From Streptomyces bikiniensis (GTDB taxonomy: Bacteria > Actinomycetota > Actinomycetes > Streptomycetales > Streptomycetaceae), in NCBI GenBank assembly GCA_000716465.1, contig JNWL01000026.1, positions 18,015 through 82,014 of the forward strand: a stretch of 64,000 nt of DNA, in the 5' to 3' direction. This document shows, piece after piece, positions 8,255 to 16,933 of this stretch (its first letter is position 1; the number at the start of each line of letters is the position of its first letter). The notes below the pieces were generated by a model, which was given only the letters and a program-made list of their open reading frames with translations, ran no database searches and was not told where the DNA came from. The position numbers and the translations under genes are program-made.

Positions 8255-9610
8255 TCAGACCTTCGCGGGGGCCTTCTCGTCCTCCCCGTCCGCCCGCTGG
8301 TCCGGGACCGGGGTCGTCGGGGCGTGGTCGTCGACCAGGGTCTTCTCGTCGAAGGGGATCCGGCCGGCGAGGACCTCGGTCACCCGCGCCTTGTCGATCT
8401 CCTTCGTCCACGTGCCGACGAGGACGGTGGCGACCGCGTTGCCGGCGAAGTTGGTGAGGGCGCGGGCCTCGCTCATGAAGCGGTCGATGCCGACGATCAG
8501 GCCCACCCCGTCGACCAGTTCCGGCCGGTGCGACTGGAGGCCGCCCGCCAGGGTGGCGAGGCCCGCGCCGGTGACGCCCGCCGCGCCCTTCGAGGCGATG
8601 ATCATGAAGACGAGGAGGGAGACCTGCTCGCCGACCGACAGCGGGTCGCCCATCGCCTCGGCGACGAAGAGCGAGGCCATCGTGAGGTAGATCGCGGTGC
8701 CGTCGAGGTTGAAGGAGTAACCGGTCGGCACGGTGATGCCGACGACCGGCTTGGAGACGCCCAGGTGCTCCATCTTCGCGATGAGGCGGGGCAGCGCCGA
8801 CTCGGAGGAGGAGGTGGACAGGATCAGCAGGAACTCGCGGCCCAGGTACTTCAGGAGGGTCCAGATGTTGATCCCGGCGACCAGGCGCAGGATCGCGCCG
8901 AGCACGACGAAGACGAAGAGCCCGCAGGTCAGGTAGAAGCCGATCATGATGACGGCGAGGGACTTCAGGGCGTCCACGCCGGTCGCCCCGACGACCGCCG
9001 CGATGGCGCCGAACGCGCCGACGGGGGCCGCCCACATGATCATGGCGAGGATGCGGAAGACCAGCCGCTGGATGTGTCCGATCCCGCGCAGGACCGGCTC
9101 CCCGGCCGCGCCCATCGCCTGGAGCGCGAAGCCCGCGAGGAGGGCGACCAGGAGGGTCTGGAGGACCTCGCCCTCGGTGAAGGCGGAGACGAGGGTGGTC
9201 GGGATGATCCCGAGGAGGAAGTCGGCCGTGGACTCGCTCGCGCCCTCCGCCTGCTTGGCGCCGGCCTCGGCCAGTTCCTTGGTGAGGTGGAGGCCGGAGC
9301 CGGGCTCCAGGAGGTTGCCGACGAGCAGGCCGATCGCGAGCGCCACCGTCGACATGAGCAGGAAGTAGCCGAGGGCGAGGCCGCCGACGGCACCGACCTT
9401 CGCGGCCTTCCGGACGGAGCCGACACCGAGCACGATCGTGCAGAAGATGATCGGGGAGATCATCATCTTGATCAGGTTGACGAAGCCGGTGCCGAGCGGC
9501 TTGAGCTCGACGGCGAAGCCCGGCGCCAGGAAGCCGACCGCGATGCCGAGCAGTACGGCGCCGATGACGGCCAGATACAGATAGTGGGTACGGTCCCGGC
9601 GTGCGGCCAC
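8255..9610 (-). CDS. dctA: Dicarboxylate/amino acid:cation (Na+ or H+) symporter, DctA/GltP family
   Basis: 451 residues with the DAACS signatures: the serine-rich hairpin SSSESALPRLI, TM7 motif TGYSFNLDGTAIYLT, and second hairpin GVTGAGLATLAGGL. About eight membrane segments begin with YLYLAVIGAVLLGIAVGF. It imports succinate, fumarate or malate, or acidic amino acids. Start GTG 9610 is set by GAGGAGGA 5-6 nt upstream; a longer open frame upstream has no such support. Residues 420-451 are an acidic cytoplasmic tail. It is divergent from a CitA/DcuS-like sensor and regulator, which probably induce it by external dicarboxylate. Confidence 0.88.
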   Translation of the reverse strand: MAARRDRTHYLYLAVIGAVLLGIAVGFLAPGFAVELKPLGTGFVNLIKMMISPIIFCTIVLGVGSVRKAAKVGAVGGLALGYFLLMSTVALAIGLLVGNLLEPGSGLHLTKELAEAGAKQAEGASESTADFLLGIIPTTLVSAFTEGEVLQTLLVALLAGFALQAMGAAGEPVLRGIGHIQRLVFRILAMIMWAAPVGAFGAIAAVVGATGVDALKSLAVIMIGFYLTCGLFVFVVLGAILRLVAGINIWTLLKYLGREFLLILSTSSSESALPRLIAKMEHLGVSKPVVGITVPTGYSFNLDGTAIYLTMASLFVAEAMGDPLSVGEQVSLLVFMIIASKGAAGVTGAGLATLAGGLQSHRPELVDGVGLIVGIDRFMSEARALTNFAGNAVATVLVGTWTKEIDKARVTEVLAGRIPFDEKTLVDDHAPTTPVPDQRADGEDEKAPAKV

Positions 9611-9686
9611 GGGGGTCCTCCTCGTACTGGTGGGTGTCCCCCGGGCGTCCGCGTCCCGGTGGACCTCCGCGACTATCCACCAGCCT

Positions 9687-9731
9687 GTGACCCCGGTCAC
9701 GGTTGCGTACGTTTCGTTCACGGCCGAAACG
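9687..9731. promoter_or_regulatory. Dyad elements in the dctA / sensor kinase divergent promoter
   Basis: Two inverted repeats: GTGAC-N4-GTCAC (9687-9700) and CGTTTCG-N8-CGAAACG (9710-9731). They lie between the dctA start (9610) and the kinase start (9799) and are candidate sites for the CitB-type regulator encoded at 11904. Confidence 0.45.
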
Positions 9732-9798
9732 ACGCCGGTCACGGGAGGAGCGGGGCCGCGGCGCCGCCGCGCGGTCCCGGGCGTGCACACTTACCCGC

Positions 9799-11907
9799 AT
9801 GCGTCTCCGCCTCCCCCGGCTCCCCCGTCCCCGCAGCCTGGCCGGCCAGCTCTTCGCGATGCAGGTCGTGCTCGTGGCCGTCGTCGTGGCGGGGTGCGCG
9901 GTCTTCGCGTACCTCACGGACCGGGCGCAGGCCGAGGAGACCGCGCGGCGCCAGTCCGCGGCCACCGCCGCGGCCGTCGCCGACTCGCCGTCCGTGGCCG
10001 CCGCCGCGCGCTCGGCCGACCCGTCGGCGGCGCTCCAGCCGTACGCGGAGGCGCTGCGCCGCCACGCGGACGTCGCCTTCGTGGTGATCATGGCCCCGGA
10101 CGGCACCCGCTGGACGCATCCGGAGCCGGACCAGATCGGGCGCACGTACCTCGGCCACATCGAGCAGGCCCGGCGGGGGCGGACCCACTCCGAGACGCAC
10201 CTCGGGGTGCTCGGTCCCTCCGTGCGGACGATCGCGCCCGTCTTCGGCGCGGACGGGCGGGTCGTCGCCCTGGTCAGCGCGGGCATCACGATCGAGCGGA
10301 TCAGCGCGCAGGTACGGGAGCAGGTGACCGCCCTGCTCGGCATGGCGGGCGCGGCGCTCGCGCTCGGCGGGGCGGGGACGTACGTCGTGAACGCGCGCCT
10401 GCGGCGCCACACCCACGGCATGAACGCGACCGAGCTGAGCCGGATGCACGACTACCACGAAGCCGCGCTGCACGCCGTGCGGGAGGGGCTCGTGATGCTC
10501 GACGGACGGCGGCGGATCGCCCTGATCAACGACGGGGCGCGGGAACTGCTCGGCCTGGACGAGGGGGTCGTCGGGCGTCCGGCGGCGGAGCTCGGCCTGC
10601 CCGCGCCGCTGACGGGCGCGCTGCTCTCCTCGGAGCCGCGCGTGGACGAGACGCACCTGACGGACGACCGGGTCCTCGTCGTCAACACCCGCCCGGTGGT
10701 GGGCGGGGAGCGGCGCGGCACCGTGGTCACGCTGCGGGACCGCACGGAGCTCCAGGCCCTGTCGGGCGAGCTGGACTCCGAGCGGGGCTTCACGGAGGCG
10801 CTGCGCTCGCAGGCGCACGAGGCGGCGAACCGGCTGCACACGGTCGTCTCGCTCATCGAGCTGGGCCGGGTGGCGGAGGCGGTGGAGTTCGCGACGGCGG
10901 AACTGGAGCTGGCCCAGGCGCTCACCGACCGGGTCGTGGACGCGGTCGGCGAGCCCGTCCTCGCCGCGCTGCTGCTCGGCAAGGCGGCGCAGGCCAACGA
11001 GCGGGGCGTGGAGCTGGTCCTCACCGAGGACAGCCGCATCGACGACGGGCGGGTGCCTGCGGCCCTGCCGGCGCGGGACCTGGTGACGATCCTCGGCAAC
11101 CTGATCGACAACGCGGTGGAGGCGGCGGGCGGGACCCCGCACGCGCGCGTGACGGTCGCGGTCGCGGCCCGCGCGGGAGACGGCGAGCTGCTGATCCGGG
11201 TCTCGGACAGCGGCCCCGGCGTCAGCCCGGCCGACCGGGACGCGGTCCTCGGCCGCGGCTGGTCCACCCGGGGCCCGGGCCGCGGCCTGGGCCTGGCCCT
11301 GGTCCGCCAGGCGGTCTCCCGCGCCTCGGGCACGCTGACCCTCGCGGACGGCGAGGAGGGCGGGGCGGAGTTCACGGTACGGCTGCCCTTGCGGGAGACG
11401 GACAGGGACGGCGCGCCGGACACGGACGGCTCTTCGGGCACGGACGGCGCGCCGGGCGCGGGAGAGCTCCCGGACACGACGGACGGGACCTCAGGCGCAG
11501 GCGAAGACCCCGGTGCAGGCAGCGCCCCGGGCACGGACGCGGCCCCGGACGCGGGCGGGTTCTCCGGCACCGGCGAAGGCCCCGGCGCAGGCGGGTCCCC
11601 GGTCCCCGGCGGGAGCTCCCGTACGGGCAGGGCCACCCCGGGCCCCGGCGGGGACTCCCGCACAGGCGGGTTCCCGGGCCCCGGCGGGAGCTCCCGTACG
11701 GGCAGGGCCACCCCGAGCCCCGGCGGGGACTCCCACGCAGGCCGGTCCCCGGTCCCCGGCGGGGACTCCCGCGCAAGCGGGTCCCCGGGCCCCGGCGGGG
11801 ACTCCCGTACGGGCAGGGCCACCCCGAGCCCCGGTGGGGGCTCCCGTGCGGGTGCGGCCGCTCGGGTCGGCGGTGGCGGGGGCGCCGGGGGCGGGGCGGT
11901 GTCATGA
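9799..11907 (+). CDS. CitA/DcuS-type sensor histidine kinase with repetitive C-terminal tail
   Basis: 702 residues. TM1 (about 17-37) and TM2 (about 176-197) flank an extracellular PDC/CACHE sensor domain. A PAS domain follows (about 215-320), then the SpoOB-like dimerisation helix with phospho-acceptor H340 (RSQAHEAANRLH), then the ATPase core with N box GNLIDNAVEAAGG, G1 SDSGPGV and G2 GRGLGLALVRQAV. The catalytic part ends near residue 530. The last about 170 residues are Gly/Ser/Pro/Arg repeats with no known domain. No clear SD is seen before ATG 9799. The stop overlaps the regulator start (ATGA). Being divergent from dctA argues for dicarboxylate sensing, as in DcuS/CitA. Confidence 0.85.
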   Translation: MRLRLPRLPRPRSLAGQLFAMQVVLVAVVVAGCAVFAYLTDRAQAEETARRQSAATAAAVADSPSVAAAARSADPSAALQPYAEALRRHADVAFVVIMAPDGTRWTHPEPDQIGRTYLGHIEQARRGRTHSETHLGVLGPSVRTIAPVFGADGRVVALVSAGITIERISAQVREQVTALLGMAGAALALGGAGTYVVNARLRRHTHGMNATELSRMHDYHEAALHAVREGLVMLDGRRRIALINDGARELLGLDEGVVGRPAAELGLPAPLTGALLSSEPRVDETHLTDDRVLVVNTRPVVGGERRGTVVTLRDRTELQALSGELDSERGFTEALRSQAHEAANRLHTVVSLIELGRVAEAVEFATAELELAQALTDRVVDAVGEPVLAALLLGKAAQANERGVELVLTEDSRIDDGRVPAALPARDLVTILGNLIDNAVEAAGGTPHARVTVAVAARAGDGELLIRVSDSGPGVSPADRDAVLGRGWSTRGPGRGLGLALVRQAVSRASGTLTLADGEEGGAEFTVRLPLRETDRDGAPDTDGSSGTDGAPGAGELPDTTDGTSGAGEDPGAGSAPGTDAAPDAGGFSGTGEGPGAGGSPVPGGSSRTGRATPGPGGDSRTGGFPGPGGSSRTGRATPSPGGDSHAGRSPVPGGDSRASGSPGPGGDSRTGRATPSPGGGSRAGAAARVGGGGGAGGGAVS
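11604..11860. repeat. In-frame 36/39-bp tandem repeats in kinase tail
   Basis: The anchor CCCCGGC recurs at 11604, 11643, 11679, 11718, 11754, 11790 and 11829 (periods 39, 36, 39, 36, 36, 39). Every period is a multiple of three. The units encode PGG(D/S)SRTG-like peptides. Confidence 0.85.
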
Positions 11908-12599
11908 GCGGCGCTCCTCTCCGGGTGCTCGTCGTCGAGGACGACCCCGTGGCCGCCGACGCGCACGCGCTCTACGCCGGACGGGTCGAGGGGTTCACCG
12001 TCGTCGGGATCGCGCACTCGCGGGCCGCCGCCGTGCGGGTGCTCGACCGGACGCCGGTCGACCTGATCCTGCTCGACCTGTACCTGCCCGACGGCCACGG
12101 CCTCCAGCTCCTGCGCGCGCTGCGCGCCGCCGGGCACACCGCAGACGTCGTCGCGGTGACCTCCGCCCGGGACCTGGCCGTCGTGCGCGAGGGCGTCTCC
12201 CTGGGGGTCGTCCAGTACGTGCTCAAACCCTTCGCCTTCGCGACCCTCAGGGACCGGCTCGTCCGGTACGCCGAGTTCCGGGCGGCCGCCGGGGAGGCCT
12301 CCGGGCAGGACGAGGTGGACCGGGCGCTCGCCGCCCTGCGGGCCCCGCACCCCGCCGCGCTCCCCAAGGGCCTGAGCGCCCCCACGCTGGAGGCGGTCAC
12401 CCGCGCCCTCCGGGCCGCCCCGGACGGGCTCACCGCCGCCGAGGCGGGGACGGAGGTCGGGATCTCCCGGATCACCGCGCGCCGCTACCTGGAACACCTC
12501 GTCACCGAGGGCCGGGCCGTACGGGCGCCGCAGTACGGGCAGATCGGACGGCCCGAGCTCCAGTACCGCTGGCTGGGCGGCCCCGTACGCGGCCACTGA
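11904..12599 (+). CDS. CitB/DcuR-type response regulator
   Basis: 231 residues. The receiver has the acidic pocket EDD (12-14), phospho-acceptor D58 (LLDLYLPDGHG) and K108 (YVLKPF). The output part (about 155-231) is the CitB-family HTH (TAAEAGTEVGISRITARRYLEHLV) and ends GRPELQYRW, as in DctR/CitB regulators. ATG 11904 overlaps the kinase TGA, so the pair is translationally coupled. The expected target is the divergent symporter gene. Confidence 0.88.
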   Translation: MSGAPLRVLVVEDDPVAADAHALYAGRVEGFTVVGIAHSRAAAVRVLDRTPVDLILLDLYLPDGHGLQLLRALRAAGHTADVVAVTSARDLAVVREGVSLGVVQYVLKPFAFATLRDRLVRYAEFRAAAGEASGQDEVDRALAALRAPHPAALPKGLSAPTLEAVTRALRAAPDGLTAAEAGTEVGISRITARRYLEHLVTEGRAVRAPQYGQIGRPELQYRWLGGPVRGH

Positions 12600-12692
12600 G
12601 CAGGGAAGACGGTGTTACCGACCGGTTCCCACGTTCCTACGAACCTCTGGCCTTGGGGGAACGCACCGTATCCACCCGTCACCCTCCGCACC

Positions 12693-12704
12693 TACGGTGG
12701 CCGC
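12693..12704 (+). promoter_or_regulatory. Leaderless -10 box for XRE gene
   Basis: TACGGT (12693-12698) is followed by six bases and then GTG 12705. No SD is present, so the transcript probably starts at the start codon. Confidence 0.55.
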
Positions 12705-13376
12705 GTGCACCGACCCACCCCTCCCTTCGACGCCCAGGCCGCGCGCCGCCTGCGCGAAGGCCTCGGCATGGCCCACGGCCACGTCGCGTACGGCCTGCGG
12801 GCGCAGTACGGCGTCTTCGCCACCCCCGAGACCGTCCTCGCCTGGGAGCGCGGCGGGGCGGTCCCCACCGAGCAGGAGCTCACCGCCCTCGCGGGCGTCC
12901 TGTGGTGCTCCCCGGCCGAGCTGATCTCCGCCGCCTCCACCCTGCGCGAGCACCGGGTGGCGCGCGGGCTCGCCCCCGAGGAGCTGGCGCGGCGGGTGGG
13001 GCTCTCGGCCGCCGCGTACCAGCGGATGGAGGACGAGGGGCGCTGGCGCGGCACCGAGCGCCAGACGGCCGCCCTCGCGGAGGTCCTCGGCCTCGGCCCG
13101 CGCGCCCTGCTCACCGCGACCGGCGGCGACGAGCGCCTCGCCGAGCTGCTGCGCGACGCGGTCACCACCCGCTGGCAGGCGTACGTGAAGCCGGTGGCGC
13201 GGACGGTGCCGCTGCCCCGGCGGACCGTGGAGTCCGCGCTCCAGCGGCTGCACACGGAGTACCACGCCCGGATGGCGGCGGTCAGCAGCTGGGGCGCCTC
13301 GGGGACCACGGGCGAGGAGGGGCGCGCGTACCTGGACGGGATCGTCGGCCACTTCTGGGAGTCCGCCGGGGCGTGA
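12705..13376 (+). CDS. XRE-type regulator with two helix-turn-helix domains
   Basis: 223 residues. The first HTH-like region (residues about 10-65) contains HGHVAYGLRAQYGVFATPETVLAWERG and ends CSPAELI. The second (about 70-125) is a clearer Cro/CI fold: LAPEELARRVGLSAAAYQRMEDEGRW, with LAEVLGLGPRALL. The C-terminal 100 residues show no family I recognise. The GTG 12705 start is chosen over upstream frames because of the leaderless -10 box and the start of similarity. Its target and ligand are unknown. The 31-bp gap to the phosphatase gene contains a separate promoter. Confidence 0.75.
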   Translation: MHRPTPPFDAQAARRLREGLGMAHGHVAYGLRAQYGVFATPETVLAWERGGAVPTEQELTALAGVLWCSPAELISAASTLREHRVARGLAPEELARRVGLSAAAYQRMEDEGRWRGTERQTAALAEVLGLGPRALLTATGGDERLAELLRDAVTTRWQAYVKPVARTVPLPRRTVESALQRLHTEYHARMAAVSSWGASGTTGEEGRAYLDGIVGHFWESAGA

Positions 13377-13395
13377 GCCCGGGGAGCGCGCCTCG

Positions 13396-13407
13396 TACAG
13401 TGGCGCC
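13396..13407 (+). promoter_or_regulatory. Leaderless -10 box for tyrosine phosphatase gene
   Basis: TACAGT (13396-13401), then GGCGCC, then GTG 13408. No SD is present. Confidence 0.55.
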
Positions 13408-14451
13408 GTGAGACGACACGTACCGTTCGAGCGACTCCACAACTTCCGTGATCTGGGCGGCTGTCGGACCGCCGGCGGCGGGATCGTGCGGTGGGGGACC
13501 CTCTACCGCTCCGACTCCCTCGGCAAGCTCGCGGACGCCGGTCCCGCGGACCTGGAACGCTTCCGGGAGCTGGGCGTGACCACGGTGATCGACCTGCGCC
13601 ACCCGTGGGAGATCGCGGCCAAGGGCCGCCTGCCGGAGACCTGGGACGTCGCCTGGCACAACCTCTCCGTCGAGCACCGCCCGTACGACCAGGCGGAGAT
13701 CGACCCCGACCTCGACCCGTGGCGGTACCTCGCCGACCGGTTCGCCGAGGTCGCGGAGGACGGGGCCGTGGAACTCCGTACGGCCCTGGAGGTCATCGCC
13801 GCCGCCGACGGACCGCTCGTCTTCCACTGCGCCTCGGGGAAGGACCGTACGGGACTGCTCGCGGCGGTCCTCCTGGCGCTCCTGGAGGTCCCCGACGAGG
13901 AGATCCTCGCGGACTTCGCCCTCACCGAGCGGGCCACGGAACGCCTGATCGCCGACTGGCGCGCGTCCCACCCGGGCCGCGCGCTCCGCTGGCCGGGCTA
14001 CGGCCGCGCGCCCGCCGAGATCATCCGCCTGTTCCTCGCGGGCCTGCGGGCGCGGTACGGATCGGTGCACGCGTACGCCACCGGCCACGTCGGCCTGGAC
14101 CCGGCGGTGGTGACGGCGCTGCGGACCCGCCTGGTGGAGCCGCCGGCCGCCTCCGGGCTCCGGCACCCGGACGGCGACACGGCGCCGTACGGCCTGGTCG
14201 AACCGTCGCTCCCGGACGACTCCGCACCCGCCGCCCTCCCCGTGGGCACCGCCGCCGGTCCGACCGGGCCCGCCGCCTGCCCGCTGCCCGTCGACGGGGC
14301 CGAGGGCTCCCCCGCCGACCTGTCCGACGACCACGACTCGTCGCCGGACCCGTCGTACTCCTCGTACTCGTCCTCCTCGTACTCGCCCTCCTCGGACACG
14401 TCTTCTTCCGACGAGGGCCACGGTTCTCCGTACGGCGACGAGCCCTGCTGA
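13408..14451 (+). CDS. Tyrosine-protein phosphatase, MptpB/Y_phosphatase3 family
   Basis: 347 residues. The N-terminal motif NFRDLGGCRTAGGGIVRWGTLYRSD is diagnostic of the family. The P-loop is H140-C141-ASGKD-R147-TG (CX5R with the Lys that marks triple-specificity or phosphoinositide-capable members), and VIDLRHPWE precedes it. Residues 235-347 are a low-complexity acidic and Ser/Tyr-rich tail (clusters of SYSS, SSSYSPSSDTSSSDEG) not found in the catalytic family, possibly disordered or itself phosphorylated. It ends 1 bp from the oppositely oriented next gene, so the mRNAs may overlap. Confidence 0.85.
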   Translation: MRRHVPFERLHNFRDLGGCRTAGGGIVRWGTLYRSDSLGKLADAGPADLERFRELGVTTVIDLRHPWEIAAKGRLPETWDVAWHNLSVEHRPYDQAEIDPDLDPWRYLADRFAEVAEDGAVELRTALEVIAAADGPLVFHCASGKDRTGLLAAVLLALLEVPDEEILADFALTERATERLIADWRASHPGRALRWPGYGRAPAEIIRLFLAGLRARYGSVHAYATGHVGLDPAVVTALRTRLVEPPAASGLRHPDGDTAPYGLVEPSLPDDSAPAALPVGTAAGPTGPAACPLPVDGAEGSPADLSDDHDSSPDPSYSSYSSSSYSPSSDTSSSDEGHGSPYGDEPC

Positions 14452-14452
14452 C

Positions 14453-15688
14453 TCAGCTCCGGCGGTCGAAGTCGAAGAGCTGGCCGGCGGCGTCCGGTGC
14501 GCAGGGGGCCTGGGCGAGGCGGGACCAGGCGGCCGCGCGGTCCCCGACGACGGTGACGCAGTTGCCGGGGGTCGCGGAGCCGGCCGGGACGATCCGGTAG
14601 CCCTCGACCGGGGTGCCGTGCGGCTCCAGGGAGAACTCCTCGACCCGGGTGGGGTCGCCGCACTCGGAGTCCTCGTACGGCGCGTCGGGCACGCGCCCGC
14701 CGGAGGGGAGGCCGGAGCAGCCGGCGCCGTAGTCGGGGTGGTCGGAGGCGATCCGCCACCGGCCGCCGCCCGTCTCCGCCAGCGCGTACAGCGGGACGCC
14801 CGCGGCGGCGCACGGCACCTGGTACACCTGGCCGGTCCGGGAGCCGCGCCGCTCGGCGAGGCAGAAGTCGGTGCCGGCCACCCGGATGAGCACGTCGCCG
14901 GCGGCGGGCGCGGTGGGGGTGCGGGGCGGGTGACCGGCGTGGCCGTCCCGCAGGAAGGCGACGATGCTGACCGCGGCGAACACGAGGGCGGCGACCGCGA
15001 TCGCCGGGACGAGCAGGCGGCGTATTCGGAACCGGTCCCCGGCACCGGGGGCCGGGGGCGCGTCGGCGGGGCCACCGGGCCAGACGGGCGGGACGCCGGG
15101 GACGACCTCGGGAACGGACGGCTCCTCGGGGACGGACGGCCCTCCGGGGACGGACGGCCCTCCGGGGACGGGCGGCTCCTCAGAGGCGGGCGGTTCCTCG
15201 CGCATCGGGCCGGTCCCTTCCGGGGGCTGGGCCGGGGCCTCCGGGGGCGTCCCCTCCGGGTCCGGGTGCCTTCCCTCCGGGTCCGGAGCCGGATCCGGGG
15301 CCTTCGGAGGCGCCCCCGCCGGGGCCGGATCCGGGTCCGGGGCCGGATCCGGGTCCGGGGCCGGGAGATCCGGGCCCGGCCCCAAGTCCCCCTCGTACCC
15401 CCGTCGCCCCTCCAGTTCCCTCCGTGCCGTCCGCCACCGCTCCAGCGCAGCCGGATCGGTCCCGCACGCGCGGACGAAGGCGGTCAGGAGTTCCTCGCGG
15501 GGCAGGGTGGTGCGGGAGAGCATGTTCGCCACCGTCGAGCGGGGCAGGACGTCCCCGCGCGCCTCCGCCCGCGCCGAGAGCTCGCGGTACGTCAGGCCCG
15601 ACCAGTCCTTGAGCGCCCGGAGGCGCGCGAGGAACTCGTCGGGGCTCCGGGCGCCCCGCGGGTCAGGGGCGTGCTCCCCCGGCGTCAT
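14453..15688 (-). CDS. Membrane-anchored XRE-family protein with external domain
   Basis: 411 residues. The N-terminal HTH (residues about 14-75) is the Streptomyces XRE type: FLARLRALKDWSGLTYRELSARAE and STVANMLSRTTLPREELL. A Pro/Glu/Asp-rich linker (about 95-225) is followed by one TM (LLVPAIAVAALVFAAVSIVAFL). The extracellular C-terminus (about 275-411) has conserved Cys and aromatic residues (TDFCLAERRGSRTGQVYQVPC, GAGCSGLP), a fold typical of proteins annotated 'helix-turn-helix domain-containing' in Streptomyces. The cytoplasmic HTH plus outside domain suggests a transmembrane one-component sensor. ATG 15688 has a purine-rich SD; an upstream GTG/ATG frame is less supported. Confidence 0.75.
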   Translation of the reverse strand: MTPGEHAPDPRGARSPDEFLARLRALKDWSGLTYRELSARAEARGDVLPRSTVANMLSRTTLPREELLTAFVRACGTDPAALERWRTARRELEGRRGYEGDLGPGPDLPAPDPDPAPDPDPAPAGAPPKAPDPAPDPEGRHPDPEGTPPEAPAQPPEGTGPMREEPPASEEPPVPGGPSVPGGPSVPEEPSVPEVVPGVPPVWPGGPADAPPAPGAGDRFRIRRLLVPAIAVAALVFAAVSIVAFLRDGHAGHPPRTPTAPAAGDVLIRVAGTDFCLAERRGSRTGQVYQVPCAAAGVPLYALAETGGGRWRIASDHPDYGAGCSGLPSGGRVPDAPYEDSECGDPTRVEEFSLEPHGTPVEGYRIVPAGSATPGNCVTVVGDRAAAWSRLAQAPCAPDAAGQLFDFDRRS

Positions 15689-15816
15689 CCTCGCCTCCCC
15701 CTCCTCCCGGACGGGCGGACAGGGTTGGGACATGTCCGGGACAGGCCCCAAGCCTTGTTGATCTCGCGCTCCGGCTCAAGAGTGGAATCCGGCATTTCCG
15801 GAGGCGATGCCGGACG

Positions 15817-15864
15817 CGGAAGCGGCCCCGACCGTCCACGGGGGGACGGTCGGGGCCGCTTCCG
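15817..15864. terminator. 21-bp stem-loop terminator after pfkA
   Basis: Perfect inverted repeat 15817-15837 / 15844-15864 with a 6-nt loop, 44 bp past the pfkA stop on the minus strand. It separates pfkA from the XRE membrane gene. Confidence 0.8.
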
Positions 15865-15907
15865 GCGTACGAGGTCCGGGGCGGGGACCAGAGGCTGGAG
15901 GGAGGGG

Positions 15908-16933
15908 CTAGAAGACCGACTCCGCCTCGCGCATGCGGTCCGCCGGGACCCTCTTGAGCTGGGTCACGGCCTCCGCGAGCGGCACCATCTCGATGTCCGT
16001 GCCGCGCAGCGCCGTCATGCGGCCGAAGTCGCCGCGGTGCGCCGCCTCCACCGCGTGCCAGCCGAAGCGGGTCGCAAGGACGCGGTCGTACGCGGTCGGG
16101 GTGCCGCCGCGCTGGACGTGGCCGAGGATGACCGGGCGGGCCTCCTTGCCGAGGCGCCGCTCCAGTTCGACGGCGAGCTGGGTGCCGATGCCCTGGAAGC
16201 GCTCGTGGCCGAACTGGTCGATCTCGCCCTTGGCGTACTCCATGGAGCCCTCGGCCGGGTGCGCGCCCTCGGCGACGCAGATGACGGCGAACTTCTTGCC
16301 GCGCGCGAAGCGCTCCTCGACCATCTTGACGAGGTCGTCCACCTCGAAGGGGCGCTCGGGGAGGCAGATGCCGTGCGCGCCGCCGGCCATGCCGGACTCC
16401 AGGGCGATCCAGCCGGCGTGGCGGCCCATCACCTCGACGACCATCACGCGCTGGTGGGACTCGGCGGTGGTCTTGAGGCGGTCCATGGCCTCGGTGGCGA
16501 CGCCGACGGCGGTGTCGAAGCCGAAGGTGCGGTCCGTGGAGGAGATGTCGTTGTCGATGGTCTTCGGGACGCCGACGACGGGCATGCCGGCGTCGGAGAG
16601 CATCCGGGCGGCGGTCAGGGTGCCCTCGCCGCCGATGGGGATGAGGACGTCGATGCCGTACTGACGGGCCAGCTCGGAGGCGGACTCGGCGGCCTCGCGC
16701 AGCCGGTTCCGCTCCAGGCGGGCCGAGCCGAGGATGGTGCCGCCGCGGGCCAGGATGCCGCTGACGGCGTTGAGGTCGAGGGGCCGGAAGTGCCCGTCGA
16801 GGAGGCCCTTGAAGCCGTCCTCGAAGCCGATGACCTCGTCTCCGTGGCCGGTCATCGCCCGGTGCACGACCGACCGGATCACTGCGTTCAGGCCGGGGCA
16901 GTCGCCGCCTGCGGTGAGAACTCCGATGCGCAT
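15908..16933 (-). CDS. pfkA: 6-phosphofructokinase
   Basis: 341 residues, the usual actinobacterial length. It phosphorylates fructose-6-phosphate, the committed glycolytic step. Motifs are the nucleotide-binding MRIGVLTAGGDCPGLNAVIR, GGTILGSAR, PIGGEGTLTAA, the catalytic loop PKTIDNDISSTDRTFGFDTA (residues about 123-142; T-I-D-N-D), and VMGRHAGWIAL. The GGEGT sequence in place of GGDGS is the form seen in Streptomyces PFKs. ATG 16933 has AGGAG about 11 nt upstream. Divergent from pta-ackA-pyk across a 566-bp gap, so lower glycolysis and acetate production are grouped. Confidence 0.93.
   Translation of the reverse strand: MRIGVLTAGGDCPGLNAVIRSVVHRAMTGHGDEVIGFEDGFKGLLDGHFRPLDLNAVSGILARGGTILGSARLERNRLREAAESASELARQYGIDVLIPIGGEGTLTAARMLSDAGMPVVGVPKTIDNDISSTDRTFGFDTAVGVATEAMDRLKTTAESHQRVMVVEVMGRHAGWIALESGMAGGAHGICLPERPFEVDDLVKMVEERFARGKKFAVICVAEGAHPAEGSMEYAKGEIDQFGHERFQGIGTQLAVELERRLGKEARPVILGHVQRGGTPTAYDRVLATRFGWHAVEAAHRGDFGRMTALRGTDIEMVPLAEAVTQLKRVPADRMREAESVF

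Noticed and set aside
11600..11870. Repeat cluster considered as a CRISPR-like array
   Set aside because: Units are contiguous, in-frame coding repeats with no unique spacers and no cas genes nearby.
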